A stretch of 64,000 bases of DNA from JAGPUQ01 sp049325095 (GCA_049325095.1 JBMOPO010000039.1:10418-74417); one strand, 5' to 3'. Counted from the first letter of the stretch, positions 18,061 to 27,042 are shown. Program-made: numbers and translations. The notes: generated by a model from the letters alone, not told the origin.

Positions 18061-18914
18061 GCCGGCCGCTCCGCGCCGACGCTGGCCTGCATGGTCAGGG
18101 CACCGCCGTGATCGACCACCCAGAGACTCAGCCCGCCGTCCGCGCGACAACCCTCGACGCGAAAGGGCGCGCCCTCGGTCAGCGGCCGCACCGCGCGGTA
18201 GTCGTAATAGCCGACCTGCTGCTCCGGGCAGTGGGTGCGAACCAGATCCAGCAGCAGGGTGGCCGACAGGGGGCCGTGCACCACCAGCCCCGCGTAGCCC
18301 TCCTCCTGCACGGCGTAGTCGCGGTCGTAGTGGATGCGGTGGCCGTTGAAGGTGAGTGCCGAATAGCGAAACAGCAGCACGGGATCCGGCGTCCACTCGC
18401 GGCCGAACTGGGCGGCCGCCGGCGGCGCCAGCGGCTGGGGCGGCGGCGCTCCGGGATCCGGGTCCTCGCGATAGACCAGGTTCTGGCGCTCGCGAATGGC
18501 GAGTCGGTCGGCGGCGGTGATTGCGTGCTCGACGGTGACGAACACCAGGTCGCCGCTGGCACCGCGCTTGTGGGTGACGCTCTTCACCGTGCTGGTGCGG
18601 GTGGCCTGGTCGCCGATGCGCAGCGGGGCCAGGAATTCGACGCTGCCCGAGGCCCACATGCGCCGTGGCAGCGGCACCGGGGGCAGGAAGCCGCCGCGCT
18701 CGGGATGGCCGTCGCGGCCGATCTTGGACTGCCGGACCGCGGGCAGGAAGTACAGCCAGTGCCAGGGCCTGGGCAGTTCCTCGCCGGGCTCGGGGGCGCG
18801 CTCCCAGTCCAGGGTGGCGGCCATGGCGCGCACCTTGGCGGGCTCGATGGTGTCGCCGGCGGTCTCCTGCCGGCCCTCCCACTGGCGCAGATGGTCGAGA
18901 TCGATGGCCGTCAT
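18057..18914 (-). CDS. FAS1-like dehydratase/MaoC-family hydratase (mesaconyl-CoA hydratase-like)
   Basis: A 285-residue double hot-dog-type protein. The N-terminal half (PRPWHWLYFLPAVRQSKIGR, PPVPLPRRMWASGSVEF) matches the FAS1-like/HTD2 dehydratase pattern, and the C-terminal half has the hydratase segment FNGHRIHYDRDYA and VVHGPLSATLL, supplying the Asp/His pair. Proteins of this length and layout include mesaconyl-C4-CoA hydratase. It sits between an acyl-CoA dehydrogenase (9-bp gap upstream) and a CitE-like lyase (4-bp overlap), an arrangement that supports dehydrogenation, hydration and cleavage of a branched acyl-CoA. Confidence 0.83.
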   Translation of the reverse strand: MTAIDLDHLRQWEGRQETAGDTIEPAKVRAMAATLDWERAPEPGEELPRPWHWLYFLPAVRQSKIGRDGHPERGGFLPPVPLPRRMWASGSVEFLAPLRIGDQATRTSTVKSVTHKRGASGDLVFVTVEHAITAADRLAIRERQNLVYREDPDPGAPPPQPLAPPAAAQFGREWTPDPVLLFRYSALTFNGHRIHYDRDYAVQEEGYAGLVVHGPLSATLLLDLVRTHCPEQQVGYYDYRAVRPLTEGAPFRVEGCRADGGLSLWVVDHGGALTMQASVGAERPA

Positions 18915-18923
18915 GCGCGCACC

Positions 18924-20084
18924 TCAGAAGGATTTGGGCAGCCCCAGCTCGTGGATCGCCACGTGCGAGAGGATCAGGTTGGTGGAGATGGGCGCGGTCT
19001 GGTAGAGCCGGGTCTCGCGGAACTTGCGCTCGATATCGTATTCCTGCGTATAGCCGAACCCGCCATGGGTCTGCAGGCAGGTGTCCGCCGCGTGCCAGGC
19101 GGCCTCGGAGGCGACCAGCTTGCACATGTTGGCCTCGCTGCCGCAGGGCCGGCCGGCATCGAACAGCCGCGCGGCGTTGAGCACCATCAGCGCCGCCGCC
19201 TCGGTCTCCGCATAGGCGCGGGCGATGGGAAACTGGATGCCCTGGTTCTGGCCGATGGGGCGGCCGAACACCACGCGCTCGCGGGCGTAGGCACTGGCCC
19301 GCTCGATGAAAAAGCGGGCGTCGCCGATGCACTCGGAGGCGATCAGGATGCGCTCAGCGTTCATGCCGTCGAGGATGTACTTGAAGCCCCTGCCCTCCTC
19401 GCCGATCAGGTTCGCCGCCGGCACCCGCAGGTGGTCGAAGAACAGCTCGGTGGTGGAGTGGTTGATCATGGTCTTGATCGGCTTGATGGTGAGCCCGTTG
19501 CCCACCGCCTCGCGCATGTCCACCAGGAACACGGACATGCCGTCGGAGGCCTTCTTCACCTCCTCGTAGGGCGTGGTGCGCACCAGCAGTACCATGAGGT
19601 CGGAATGCTCGGTGCGGGAGATGAACACCTTCTGGCCGTCGATCACATAGTGATCGCCGTCGCGCACCGCGCGGGTGCGGATGCGGGTGGTGTCGGTGCC
19701 GCTGGTGGGCTCGGTCACCCCGAATGCCTGCAGGCGCAGCTCGCCCGCGGCGATGCCCGGCAGGTAGCGCCGCTTCTGGTCCTCGTTGCCGTGCTTGAGC
19801 AGGGTGCCCATGGTGTACATCTGGGCGTGGCAGGCGCTGCCGTTGCAGCCGGAGCGCTGGATCTCCTCGAGCACCGCGCAGCCGGCCTCGATGGGCAGAC
19901 CGGCGCCGCCGTACTCCTCGGGGATCAGCACCGACAGGAAGCCGGCCTCGGTCAGGGCGCGCACGAATTCGGTGGGATAGGTGCGGCTGTCGTCGAGCCG
20001 GCGCCAGTATTCGCCAGGGAACTGGCTGCACAGCTTGGCGACCGCCTCGCGGATCTCGGGATAGTTCTCGTTGGTGCTGCTCAT
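18924..20084 (-). CDS. Acyl-CoA dehydrogenase
   Basis: An FAD enzyme oxidising acyl-CoA to 2-enoyl-CoA, passing electrons to ETF. The 386 residues show FGVTEPTSGTDTTRI (FAD/substrate loop), the helix GMNAERILIASECIG, ERVVFGRPIGQNQGIQFPIA and THGGFGYTQEYDIERKFRE. The usual MCAD-type catalytic Glu position reads LYQTAPIST, with no Glu; the Glu of NAERIL is where isovaleryl-CoA dehydrogenase keeps its base. First gene of the five-gene catabolic operon. It shares this feature with the four tandem dehydrogenases at 24.6-29.6 kb. Confidence 0.93.
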   Translation of the reverse strand: MSSTNENYPEIREAVAKLCSQFPGEYWRRLDDSRTYPTEFVRALTEAGFLSVLIPEEYGGAGLPIEAGCAVLEEIQRSGCNGSACHAQMYTMGTLLKHGNEDQKRRYLPGIAAGELRLQAFGVTEPTSGTDTTRIRTRAVRDGDHYVIDGQKVFISRTEHSDLMVLLVRTTPYEEVKKASDGMSVFLVDMREAVGNGLTIKPIKTMINHSTTELFFDHLRVPAANLIGEEGRGFKYILDGMNAERILIASECIGDARFFIERASAYARERVVFGRPIGQNQGIQFPIARAYAETEAAALMVLNAARLFDAGRPCGSEANMCKLVASEAAWHAADTCLQTHGGFGYTQEYDIERKFRETRLYQTAPISTNLILSHVAIHELGLPKSF

Positions 20085-20131
20085 CGAGGGGCTCGCGACG
20101 GGAGGTGAGGGAAGGGACCGGGCCCGGAATT

Positions 20132-20797
20132 CTATCGGCTGGCGGAGTGGGCGGCAAAGCCGCCGACGAGCCCGGGCAGGCCCTCGCGCAGGCCGTCGAG
20201 CACGAACTGCACCGCCAGCGCGGCGAGCAGGATGCCGAGCAGCCGGGTGATGACGTTGATCCCGGTCTCGCCGAGCAGCCGCTCCACGCGGGCCGCGGCG
20301 AGGAACATGGCCAGAGTGATGGCCAGTACCGCGAGCGCCAGTGCCAGTACCAGCATCATCCGGCCCAGCTCCTGGTCGCGGGTCAGCAGCATCACCGTGG
20401 TCAGGGCGCCGGGGCCCGCGATCAGCGGAATGGCGAGCGGAAACACCGCCACGTCCTCGCGCCGCGCCGCCTCGCTGCGCTCGCGCAGGGTGGTCGAGGT
20501 GAGGCCGGAGTGGCGCACCAGCAGCATGTCGATGGCGATCAAGAACAGCAGGGTGCCGCCGGCGATGCGAAACGCCGGCAGGCCGATGCCCAGATAGTCG
20601 AACAGCCGACTGCCGGCGAACACGAACAGGGCGAGCACCCCGGCGGCGATCAGCACCGCCTCGACCGCGGTGCGGCGCCGTTCGCCCGGCGTCTTGCCCG
20701 CGGTCAGCGCCGAGAACATGGGCGTCAGGCCGAAGGGATCGATGACCACCAGAAGCAGCACGAAAGCCGCCGGCACCAGGTCGATCACCGAATTCAC
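20132..20797 (-). CDS. MarC family integral membrane protein
   Basis: A 221-residue protein with six predicted membrane segments and the MarC signatures VVIDPFGLTPMFSALT near the N-terminus, AGGTLLFLIAIDMLL and FPLAIPLIAGPGALTTVM. The family's function is unsettled. The GTG start at 20797 overlaps the terC stop (GTGA), so it is co-translated with the TerC-like gene. Confidence 0.88.
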   Translation of the reverse strand: MNSVIDLVPAAFVLLLVVIDPFGLTPMFSALTAGKTPGERRRTAVEAVLIAAGVLALFVFAGSRLFDYLGIGLPAFRIAGGTLLFLIAIDMLLVRHSGLTSTTLRERSEAARREDVAVFPLAIPLIAGPGALTTVMLLTRDQELGRMMLVLALALAVLAITLAMFLAAARVERLLGETGINVITRLLGILLAALAVQFVLDGLREGLPGLVGGFAAHSASR

Positions 20798-21540
20798 CCG
20801 CCGCCCCGATGATGGCGCGCGCGCCGCGCCCGGACCCGCTGGTTGAGCAGCTCCACCGCGAAGCTGAACGCCATGGCGAAATAGATGTAGCCCTTGGGTA
20901 TGTGGAATTCGAGGCCGTCGGCGATCAGCGCGGTGCCGATCAGCACCAGAAAGGCAAGCGCCAGCATCTTCAGGCTGGGATGGCGGGTGATGAAATCGCC
21001 CACCGATCCCGCGAAGGCCATCATGAACAGGATCGCGATCACCACCGCGATCACCATCACCGGCAGGTGATCGGCCATGCCCACCGCGGTGATCACCGAA
21101 TCCAGGGAAAACACCAGATCGAGCAGCGCGATCTGCACCAGCATCAGCGGATAGCTCGCCCGGCCCGGCGGCTGCGGCGCCTCCAGGCCCGCGGCCGGGT
21201 CGGCCACCTCCATCTCGTGCCCGATCTCCATGGTCGCCTTCACCAGCAGGAAGAGCCCGCCCAGGATCAGCACCAGATCGCGCCCGGATATGCCCTGCCC
21301 CAGCACCCAGAACAGATCGGCGGTGAGCTTGACCAGCCAGGCCAGGGAGGCGAGCAGCACCAGGCGCAGCAGCAGCGCCAGCGACAGGCCGATGAAGCGG
21401 GCCGAACGCTGCCGGTGCGCCGGCAGGCGCTGCACCAGGATCGCCAGAAAGATGATGTTGTCGATGCCGAGCACAATTTCCAGGGCAGTCAGGGTGGCCA
21501 GCGCCATCCAGGCCTGGGGTTCGGCGATCCAGTCAAACAC
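20794..21540 (-). CDS. TerC family membrane protein
   Basis: About 248 residues with seven or so membrane segments and the TerC hallmarks TALEIVLGIDNIIFLAIL (acidic residue in helix 1) and VQIALLDLVFSLDSVITAVG. Family members are linked to tellurium resistance and to manganese export or metalation of exported proteins. Start chosen as GTG at 21540 because AAGGAG lies 10 nt upstream and homologues begin (M)FDWIADPQAW; an ATG at 21588 would add 16 unsupported residues. Forms a two-gene unit with the MarC gene. Confidence 0.88.
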   Translation of the reverse strand: MFDWIAEPQAWMALATLTALEIVLGIDNIIFLAILVQRLPAHRQRSARFIGLSLALLLRLVLLASLAWLVKLTADLFWVLGQGISGRDLVLILGGLFLLVKATMEIGHEMEVADPAAGLEAPQPPGRASYPLMLVQIALLDLVFSLDSVITAVGMADHLPVMVIAVVIAILFMMAFAGSVGDFITRHPSLKMLALAFLVLIGTALIADGLEFHIPKGYIYFAMAFSFAVELLNQRVRARRARHHRGGG

Positions 21541-21692
21541 GGTGGGGGTACTCCTTGGGGGACCGGGGGCGCGGCGATTGTCCCTCAAAAACCGCCATCG
21601 GTTCAGCTCGCCGCGCCGCGGCCCGGCTCCGGGGGCGGCGCGCCGCCCCTGACGGCGTCAATGCCGGCGCCGAAACCCGACCCACGTCTGTG

Positions 21693-21760
21693 CAGAAATG
21701 CCCGTCCTGTGGCATTGGTCCTGTCGCCAGCCCGGAACGGGCCGAGTGCCGGAAAATTCT
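21693..21760. repeat. Probable decayed copy of the multi-hairpin repeat
   Basis: The gap between terC and the next dehydrogenase contains GCAGAAATGC, CCGTCC and CTGTCGCCAG in the same order and spacing as GAAGAAATGC, ACGTCC and CTGTCGCAAG at 40849. Identity is roughly two-thirds by eye and the hairpin arms are partly lost. Confidence 0.4.
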
Positions 21761-21767
21761 CCGGCGC

Positions 21768-22931
21768 TCAGTCGCGGGCCAGCACCCAGCGATGCACCTC
21801 GGAGGGTCCGTCGTAGACGCGGAAGGCGCGGATGTCCCGGTAGATGCGCTCGATCACGGTGTCCCCCGACTGCCCCATGGCGCCCAGCACCTGCATCGAG
21901 CGATCCACCACCCGGCCCAGGGCCTCGGAGCAGTGCACCTTGCACAGACTGGTCTCGGCGCGCGCCTTCTCGCCGCGGTCGAGCAGCCAGCAGGCGTGCC
22001 AGGTGGCCAGCCGGCAGGTGTGCAGATCGATGCGGTTGTCGGCCAGCATGAAGCCCACGCCCTGGTGTTCGATGATCGGCTTGCCGAAGGCGATGCGGGT
22101 CCTGGCGAAGGCGCTGGCGATGTCATGGCAGCGCTGCGCCGCGCCCAGCCAGCGCATGCAGTGGGTCATGCGCGCCGGTCCCAGCCGCACCTGGGCATAG
22201 CGGAAACCCCGGCCGACCTCGCCCAGCACCTGGTCGCGGGACACCCGCAGATTGCGGTAATCCACCTCACAGTGGCCGCCCGGCGAATTGCTGTCGAGGG
22301 AGTCGATCATGCGCACCATCTCGATCCCCGGCGCGTCGCTGGGGGTGAGGAACAGGGTCGCCCCCACGTCGTCGCCGCGCGCGTCGAAAGTGCGCGCCAT
22401 GATGATCTGGAACGCCGAACCCGGCAGCCCGGTGATGAACCACTTGCGGCCGTTGATCAGGAAATCGTCGCCGTCGGGTTCGGCGGTGGTCTTGAGCAGG
22501 CTGGGATCCGAGCCGGCGCCGCCGGCGGGTTCGGTCATGGCGAACACCGAGCGGATCTCACCGCGGTACAGAGGCGCCAGCCAGCGCGCCTTCTGCGCCT
22601 CCGTGGCCACCTGCAGCAGCAGGTTGCAGTTGCCCTCGTCGGGGGCCTGGATATTGAGCGCCAGCGGCCCCAGCGGAGAGTAGCCGGCGGCCTCGAAAAT
22701 CACCGCCATGGCGCGGTGATCGAGCCCCAGGCCGCCGTATTCGGGCGGCGCCTGGGGCGCCACCAGCCCGGCGGCCCGGGCGCGGGCCACCAGCTCCAGG
22801 CGCAGGTCGTCGCTGGGTCCGTGGTATTCCTGGCGCAGGTCGCGCTCGTAGGGGATGACCTGGTCGCGAATGAAGGTGGCGACCCGGTCGCGAAGGGCGA
22901 GCAGGTCGTCGTCGAGACTGAAATCCAGCAT
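21768..22931 (-). CDS. Acyl-CoA dehydrogenase, ACAD10/11-like
   Basis: A 387-residue FAD-dependent dehydrogenase clearly of a different branch from the other five in the window. It has EYGGLGLDHRAMAVIFE, FAMTEPAGGAGSDPSLL, LINGRKWFITG and the C-terminal FRVYDGPSEVHRW, where Asp occupies the place of the usual catalytic Glu. The DGPSEVH ending is typical of ACAD10/ACAD11-type enzymes that act on long or 4-hydroxy-acyl-CoAs. Single gene; the dienelactone hydrolase upstream on the same strand is 109 bp away. Confidence 0.9.
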   Translation of the reverse strand: MLDFSLDDDLLALRDRVATFIRDQVIPYERDLRQEYHGPSDDLRLELVARARAAGLVAPQAPPEYGGLGLDHRAMAVIFEAAGYSPLGPLALNIQAPDEGNCNLLLQVATEAQKARWLAPLYRGEIRSVFAMTEPAGGAGSDPSLLKTTAEPDGDDFLINGRKWFITGLPGSAFQIIMARTFDARGDDVGATLFLTPSDAPGIEMVRMIDSLDSNSPGGHCEVDYRNLRVSRDQVLGEVGRGFRYAQVRLGPARMTHCMRWLGAAQRCHDIASAFARTRIAFGKPIIEHQGVGFMLADNRIDLHTCRLATWHACWLLDRGEKARAETSLCKVHCSEALGRVVDRSMQVLGAMGQSGDTVIERIYRDIRAFRVYDGPSEVHRWVLARD

Positions 22932-23040
22932 GGCGGCTGCTCCGGCATGGGGGCGGTCGGCGCTGCGCCCGCGCTCCCGGTTGTTATTGGTTCGCCGTCG
23001 GCCCCGCGCTCGGCCCGGCCGGTGGCCGGCGGTCCTTCGG

Positions 23041-23754
23041 TCATCGCCCCCGCAAGTGCCCGGCGAGGAAGCCGGTCAGCCTGGTCCAGGCATCGGCGGC
23101 GGAAGGCGCGTGATACGAGGACCGATGATCGCAGAAAAAGCCGTGCCCGGCATCGGCGTAGCGCTGGATGCGGTAGTCCTTGCCCAGGGCCCGCAGCCGC
23201 TCCTCGATGGCCTGCACCTGATCCGCGCCGATCAGCGGGTCGCGGTCGCCGAAGAACAGCAGCAGCGGACAGCGGATCGCCTCCGCCTGCTCCAGGTGCC
23301 GGGGAATGCCGCCGCCGTAGAAGGGGGCCGCCGCGGCGATCTCGCCCGGCAACGCACAGGCGGCCAGAAACGCCAGCCGCCCACCCATGCAGAAGCCGGT
23401 GATACCGATGCGGGTGGCATCGACCCGGCCGCTGTCCCGGAGGAAGGCCAGCGCCGCCCGCAGATCGGCGATGAAGTCCCGGTCGTCGAGCGACTGCATC
23501 AACTCGACGGCCCGCGGCACCTCGTCGTAGCCCACCCTGTTGTCCGGCAACTGCCGATAGTAGAGATCCGGCGCCAGCACCGCGTAGCCCTCCCCCGCCA
23601 GTCGCTCGGCAACTTCCTCGATATGCCGGACCAACCCGAACGCCTCCATCAGCACCACCACCGCCGGGAACGGCCCGGCGCCCTCGGGCAGCAGCCAGTG
23701 GGCGGGCATGACCCCGTCCGGGGCCGGTACATTCACTTGGGTCTTGTGCACCAT
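23041..23754 (-). CDS. Dienelactone hydrolase family protein
   Basis: A 237-residue alpha/beta hydrolase. GITGFCMGGR places the Cys nucleophile at residue 122; Asp172 (FFGDRDPLI) and His204 (YADAGHGFF) complete the expected triad. The N-terminal APDGVMPAHWLLPEG and VVVLMEAFGL are typical of carboxymethylenebutenolidase-like enzymes, which open dienelactones in aromatic degradation. No other aromatic pathway genes are in the window, so the substrate is left open. Confidence 0.88.
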   Translation of the reverse strand: MVHKTQVNVPAPDGVMPAHWLLPEGAGPFPAVVVLMEAFGLVRHIEEVAERLAGEGYAVLAPDLYYRQLPDNRVGYDEVPRAVELMQSLDDRDFIADLRAALAFLRDSGRVDATRIGITGFCMGGRLAFLAACALPGEIAAAAPFYGGGIPRHLEQAEAIRCPLLLFFGDRDPLIGADQVQAIEERLRALGKDYRIQRYADAGHGFFCDHRSSYHAPSAADAWTRLTGFLAGHLRGR

Positions 23755-23803
23755 GGTTGGCTCCCCGGAAGTCGGATATCCGTTTCGGGATCCCTTCCCG
23801 GCC

Positions 23804-24064
23804 TCAAAAATAGCGAATCAGCAGCCAGCCGATCAAACCGACGCACAGCGCGATGCCCGGCGCCGCGACCAGGGCGACGGTGCGCTGGGGGCGCAGCGCC
23901 AACTGCTGCAAGGCCATGGATTCGGCAAGGGCGCGCTGCGACCGCTCCAGCTGCTGCTCCTGGAGCTCGCGCTGCGCTTTCAGGGTCTCCAGGATTTCCC
24001 GCTGGACGGCGTTGGTCTCACGCAGCGCCGCGATCAGGGCGGTATCGTCACCGGCGCCGGGCAT
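23804..24064 (-). CDS. Small coiled-coil protein with C-terminal membrane anchor
   Basis: An 86-residue protein I do not recognise. Residues ~8-55 are rich in Glu, Gln, Arg and Leu with heptad spacing (ETLKAQRELQEQQLERSQRA), suggesting a coiled coil, and ~63-83 form one hydrophobic segment ending IGWLLIRYF, a tail anchor. ATG at 24064 follows the upstream membrane protein by 5 bp, so they are probably expressed together. Confidence 0.65.
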   Translation of the reverse strand: MPGAGDDTALIAALRETNAVQREILETLKAQRELQEQQLERSQRALAESMALQQLALRPQRTVALVAAPGIALCVGLIGWLLIRYF

Positions 24065-24069
24065 CGACT

Positions 24070-24555
24070 TCAGCTTCCTGCACTGCCCACCGCCACGCCG
24101 CGGCCGCGGCCCGCCACCAGCCCCCACAGGGTGAGCGCCAAGGCGAGCAGCATGGTCACCGCGCACAGTTGCAGCAGCCCGGTGACCGCCCAGTGATCAT
24201 CGCCGGCGGGCGCCGGGAAGCGCTGGTTGATGGTGGGCATCAGCACCGAGGAGACGCCGAGCACGCCGCCCATCAGACCGGCGGCGCCATTGCTCCAGGT
24301 GCCGAGTTGCAGCGCCACGAACCATAGGCGCAGCGCCGCGGCGCGCAGCCGCAGATCGGCGGCCAGGAGGCCGAAGGCTACCAGCAGCACGCCGTTGAGG
24401 GTGAATTCGATATGGGCCATGACGATGCCGCGGAACCAGGGCACCGCGGCGGGCGGGATGAGTCCCACCAGACAGCCCAGGGTGATCTGGGCGACGCCCA
24501 GCACCAGGGTCCAGTGTCGCAGTCGCGTCCGCAGCCTTGTCGGGTCGTGGTTCAT
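24070..24555 (-). CDS. Four-helix membrane protein, resembling hydroxylaminobenzene mutase/styrene-oxide isomerase family
   Basis: A 161-residue protein with four hydrophobic segments. The pattern GLIPPAAVPWFRGIVMAHIEF, then TLNGVLLVAFGLL, and LGTWSNGAAGLMGG, resembles the HabB-like membrane isomerases in which a conserved His near helix 2 (HIE) and an Asn (LNG) bind heme or act in catalysis. I base this on remembered pattern only; a generic membrane protein is the alternative. Start ATG at 24555; 5-bp gap to the next small gene. Confidence 0.55.
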   Translation of the reverse strand: MNHDPTRLRTRLRHWTLVLGVAQITLGCLVGLIPPAAVPWFRGIVMAHIEFTLNGVLLVAFGLLAADLRLRAAALRLWFVALQLGTWSNGAAGLMGGVLGVSSVLMPTINQRFPAPAGDDHWAVTGLLQLCAVTMLLALALTLWGLVAGRGRGVAVGSAGS

Positions 24556-24644
24556 GGCAGGGTCCGCCGGCGGCCTCGGCCCATGCTACCCGGTTTTCGG
24601 GCAATACGGGCAGGGTCGCCACCGCCCGCTTTCCCCGCACGTCA

Positions 24645-25808
24645 TCAATAGGACCGCGGCAGTCCCATCACGTGCTCGGCGATGTAGTTGAGCACCATCT
24701 CGGAATTGAGCGGCGCGGTGCGCAGCAGCCGCGCCATGGGATACATGTCGAAGATGCCGTACTCCTTGGTGAAGCCGTTGCCTCCGAAGCACTGCAGGGA
24801 GGCGTCGATGGCATGGATGGCGGCCTCCGCCGCGGCGTACTTGGCCATGTTGGATTCGGCGCCGCAGGGCAGGCGGCGATCGAACAGCCAGGCGGCCTTG
24901 CGCGTCATCAGCGAGGCCAGCTCGATCTCGGTCCTGCCCTTGGCCAGCGGATGCTGGAGCGCCTGGTAGGCGCCGATGGGGCCGTTGAACACCACCCGCT
25001 CGTTGGCGTAGGCGACCGCTTTTTCGAGGGCGTACCGGCCCATGCCGGTACAGACCGAGGCGAGGATGATGCGCTCGGGATTGAGCGACTCGAACAGGAT
25101 GTCGAAGCCGCGGCCCACCTCGCCGAGGATGTTTTCCGGGCCGAGCTCGACGTCGTCGAAGAACACCTGGTACTGGATTTCCGGCATCTGAATGCTGACG
25201 TCGATGGGGCGCATCTCCACGCCCTTGGCCTTGGTGTCGACGATGGCGATGGTGAAGCCATCGGTCTTGCGCTTGACCTCCTGGTAGGGAATGTTGCGGG
25301 TGACCACCAGCATGTGGTCCGAACCCGCGGCATCGGAGATGAAGGTTTTGCGACCGTTGAGCCGGTAGCGCCCACCGCCGGCCTCCTTCAGGATGGTGGA
25401 GGTGCGCATGGTGTTGGTGCCGGCATCCGGCTCGGTGATCGCGAAGCAGAAGCGGATGTCGCCGCGGCAGCCGGCGGGCAGGTACTTCTGCTTCTGCTCC
25501 TCGGTGCCATGGTCGCCGATCGGGGCCAGCGACATGGTGGCACCCACCACCAGGCTCAGCAGCGGAATGCCGACGTTGGAGAGCCCCTCCTGGAACAACA
25601 CCATCTCCAGCATGCCCAGCCCGGCGCCGCCGTACTGCTCGGGCACCATGATGCCGATGAAGCCGTCGGCTGCGACCTGCCGGTACATCTCGATCGGGAA
25701 GCGCTTGTGCTCGGCGCAGTCGACCCAGTAGGCCCGGTCGAACTGCCTGACCAGGCTCTGACCGTACTCGTGGATCATCTTCTGTTCGTCGGAGAGGGCG
25801 AAATCCAT
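24645..25808 (-). CDS. Acyl-CoA dehydrogenase, tandem copy 4 (distal)
   Basis: A 387-residue paralogue of the three genes upstream of it. Shared blocks: MVPEQYGGAGLGMLEM, CFAITEPDAGTNTMR, LNGRKTFISDAAGSDHM, LNPERIILASVCTG, FNGPIGAYQALQHPLAKG and LQCFGGNGFTKEYGIFD. The C-terminus ends LLRTAPLNSEMVLNYIAEH...GLPRSY: the MCAD-position catalytic Glu is absent, and the Glu of LNPERI is the likely base, as in isovaleryl-CoA dehydrogenase. Last gene of the four-gene minus-strand array, 70 bp after copy 3. Confidence 0.93.
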   Translation of the reverse strand: MDFALSDEQKMIHEYGQSLVRQFDRAYWVDCAEHKRFPIEMYRQVAADGFIGIMVPEQYGGAGLGMLEMVLFQEGLSNVGIPLLSLVVGATMSLAPIGDHGTEEQKQKYLPAGCRGDIRFCFAITEPDAGTNTMRTSTILKEAGGGRYRLNGRKTFISDAAGSDHMLVVTRNIPYQEVKRKTDGFTIAIVDTKAKGVEMRPIDVSIQMPEIQYQVFFDDVELGPENILGEVGRGFDILFESLNPERIILASVCTGMGRYALEKAVAYANERVVFNGPIGAYQALQHPLAKGRTEIELASLMTRKAAWLFDRRLPCGAESNMAKYAAAEAAIHAIDASLQCFGGNGFTKEYGIFDMYPMARLLRTAPLNSEMVLNYIAEHVMGLPRSY

Positions 25809-25878
25809 GGGGCCTCCACAAACTGGACTATCGGGAACGGGCCGGGGCTTGGGGCCCCGGCGGAGGTCGGCGACCGGA

Positions 25879-27042
25879 TCAATACGAGCGCGGCAGGCCC
25901 ATCACATGCTCGCCGATGTAGTTCAGCACCATCTCGCTGTTGAGCGGTGCGGTCTTGAACAGGCGGGCCAGGGGATAGATGTCGAAAATCCCGTACTCCT
26001 TGGTGAAGCCATTGCCGCCGAAACATTGCAGGGAGGCATCCACCGCGTGGATCGACGCCTCGGCGGCGGCGTACTTGGCCATGTTGGACTCGGCGCCGCA
26101 GGGCTCGCCCCGATCGAACAGCCAGGCGGCCTTGCGGGCCATCAGCGAGGCCAGTTCGATCTCGGTCTTGGCCCGGGCCAGCGGGTGCTGGAGCGCCTGG
26201 TAGGCGCCGATGGGGCCCTTGAATACGGTGCGTTCGTTGGCGTATTCGACCGCCCGGCCCATGGCGTAGCGGCCGATGCCGCAGCCGATGGCGCCGACCA
26301 GGATGCGCTCGGGGTTGAGGCACTGAAACAGAATGTCGAAGCCCTTGCCCACCTCGCCGAGCACGTGCTCCGGACCCAGATCGACGTCGTCGAAGAATAC
26401 TTGGTACTGCACCTCGGGCAGCGGCACGCTGACCGGGATCGGGTGCATCTCCACGCCCTCGGCCTTGGTGTCGACGATGAACAGTGTGAAGCCGTCGGTC
26501 TTGCGTTGGACCTCGGTGTGCGGCGTGGTGCGGGTCACCACCAGGGCGTAGTCCGATTCCTTGCCGTCGGTAATGAAGGTCTTGCGGCCGTTGAGCCGGA
26601 AGCGGCCGTTCGGCTGGGACTTGGCGATGGTGGTGGCGCGGATGGTGTTGGTGCCGGCATCGGGCTCGGTGATCGCGAAGCAGAAGCGGATGTCGCCGCG
26701 ACAGGCTGCCGGCAGGTACTTCTGCTTTTGCTCCTCGGTACCGTGGGTGCCGATGGGGCCCAGCGACATGGTGGCGCCGATCACCAGGCTGAGCAGCGGA
26801 ATGCCCTGGTTGGACAGGCCTTCCATGAACAGCTCCATCTCCAGCATGCCCAGCCCGGCCCCGCCGTACTGCTCGGGTACCATGATGCCGACGAAGCCGT
26901 CGGCGGCAATCTGCCGGTACATCGCCTCGGGGAAGGCGCGCCGCTCGGCATGTTCCATCCAGTAGGCGCGGTCATAGGTCTTGGCCAGACTGGCGCCGTA
27001 CTCGTAGATCATGGTCTGTTCCTGGCTCAGCTGGAAATCCAT
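25879..27042 (-). CDS. Acyl-CoA dehydrogenase, tandem copy 3
   Basis: Same length (387 residues) and very similar to its neighbours: MVPEQYGGAGLGMLEMELFM, CFAITEPDAGTNTIR, LNPERILVGAIGCGIGRYAM, FKGPIGAYQALQHPLARA. Ends LFKTAPLNSEMVLNYIGEH. The ATG at 27042 follows GGAG with a 9-nt gap; an upstream in-frame ATG adds 11 residues not present in the paralogues. The 184-bp space before it is the largest inside the array and could hold an internal promoter, though none is obvious. Confidence 0.93.
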   Translation of the reverse strand: MDFQLSQEQTMIYEYGASLAKTYDRAYWMEHAERRAFPEAMYRQIAADGFVGIMVPEQYGGAGLGMLEMELFMEGLSNQGIPLLSLVIGATMSLGPIGTHGTEEQKQKYLPAACRGDIRFCFAITEPDAGTNTIRATTIAKSQPNGRFRLNGRKTFITDGKESDYALVVTRTTPHTEVQRKTDGFTLFIVDTKAEGVEMHPIPVSVPLPEVQYQVFFDDVDLGPEHVLGEVGKGFDILFQCLNPERILVGAIGCGIGRYAMGRAVEYANERTVFKGPIGAYQALQHPLARAKTEIELASLMARKAAWLFDRGEPCGAESNMAKYAAAEASIHAVDASLQCFGGNGFTKEYGIFDIYPLARLFKTAPLNSEMVLNYIGEHVMGLPRSY

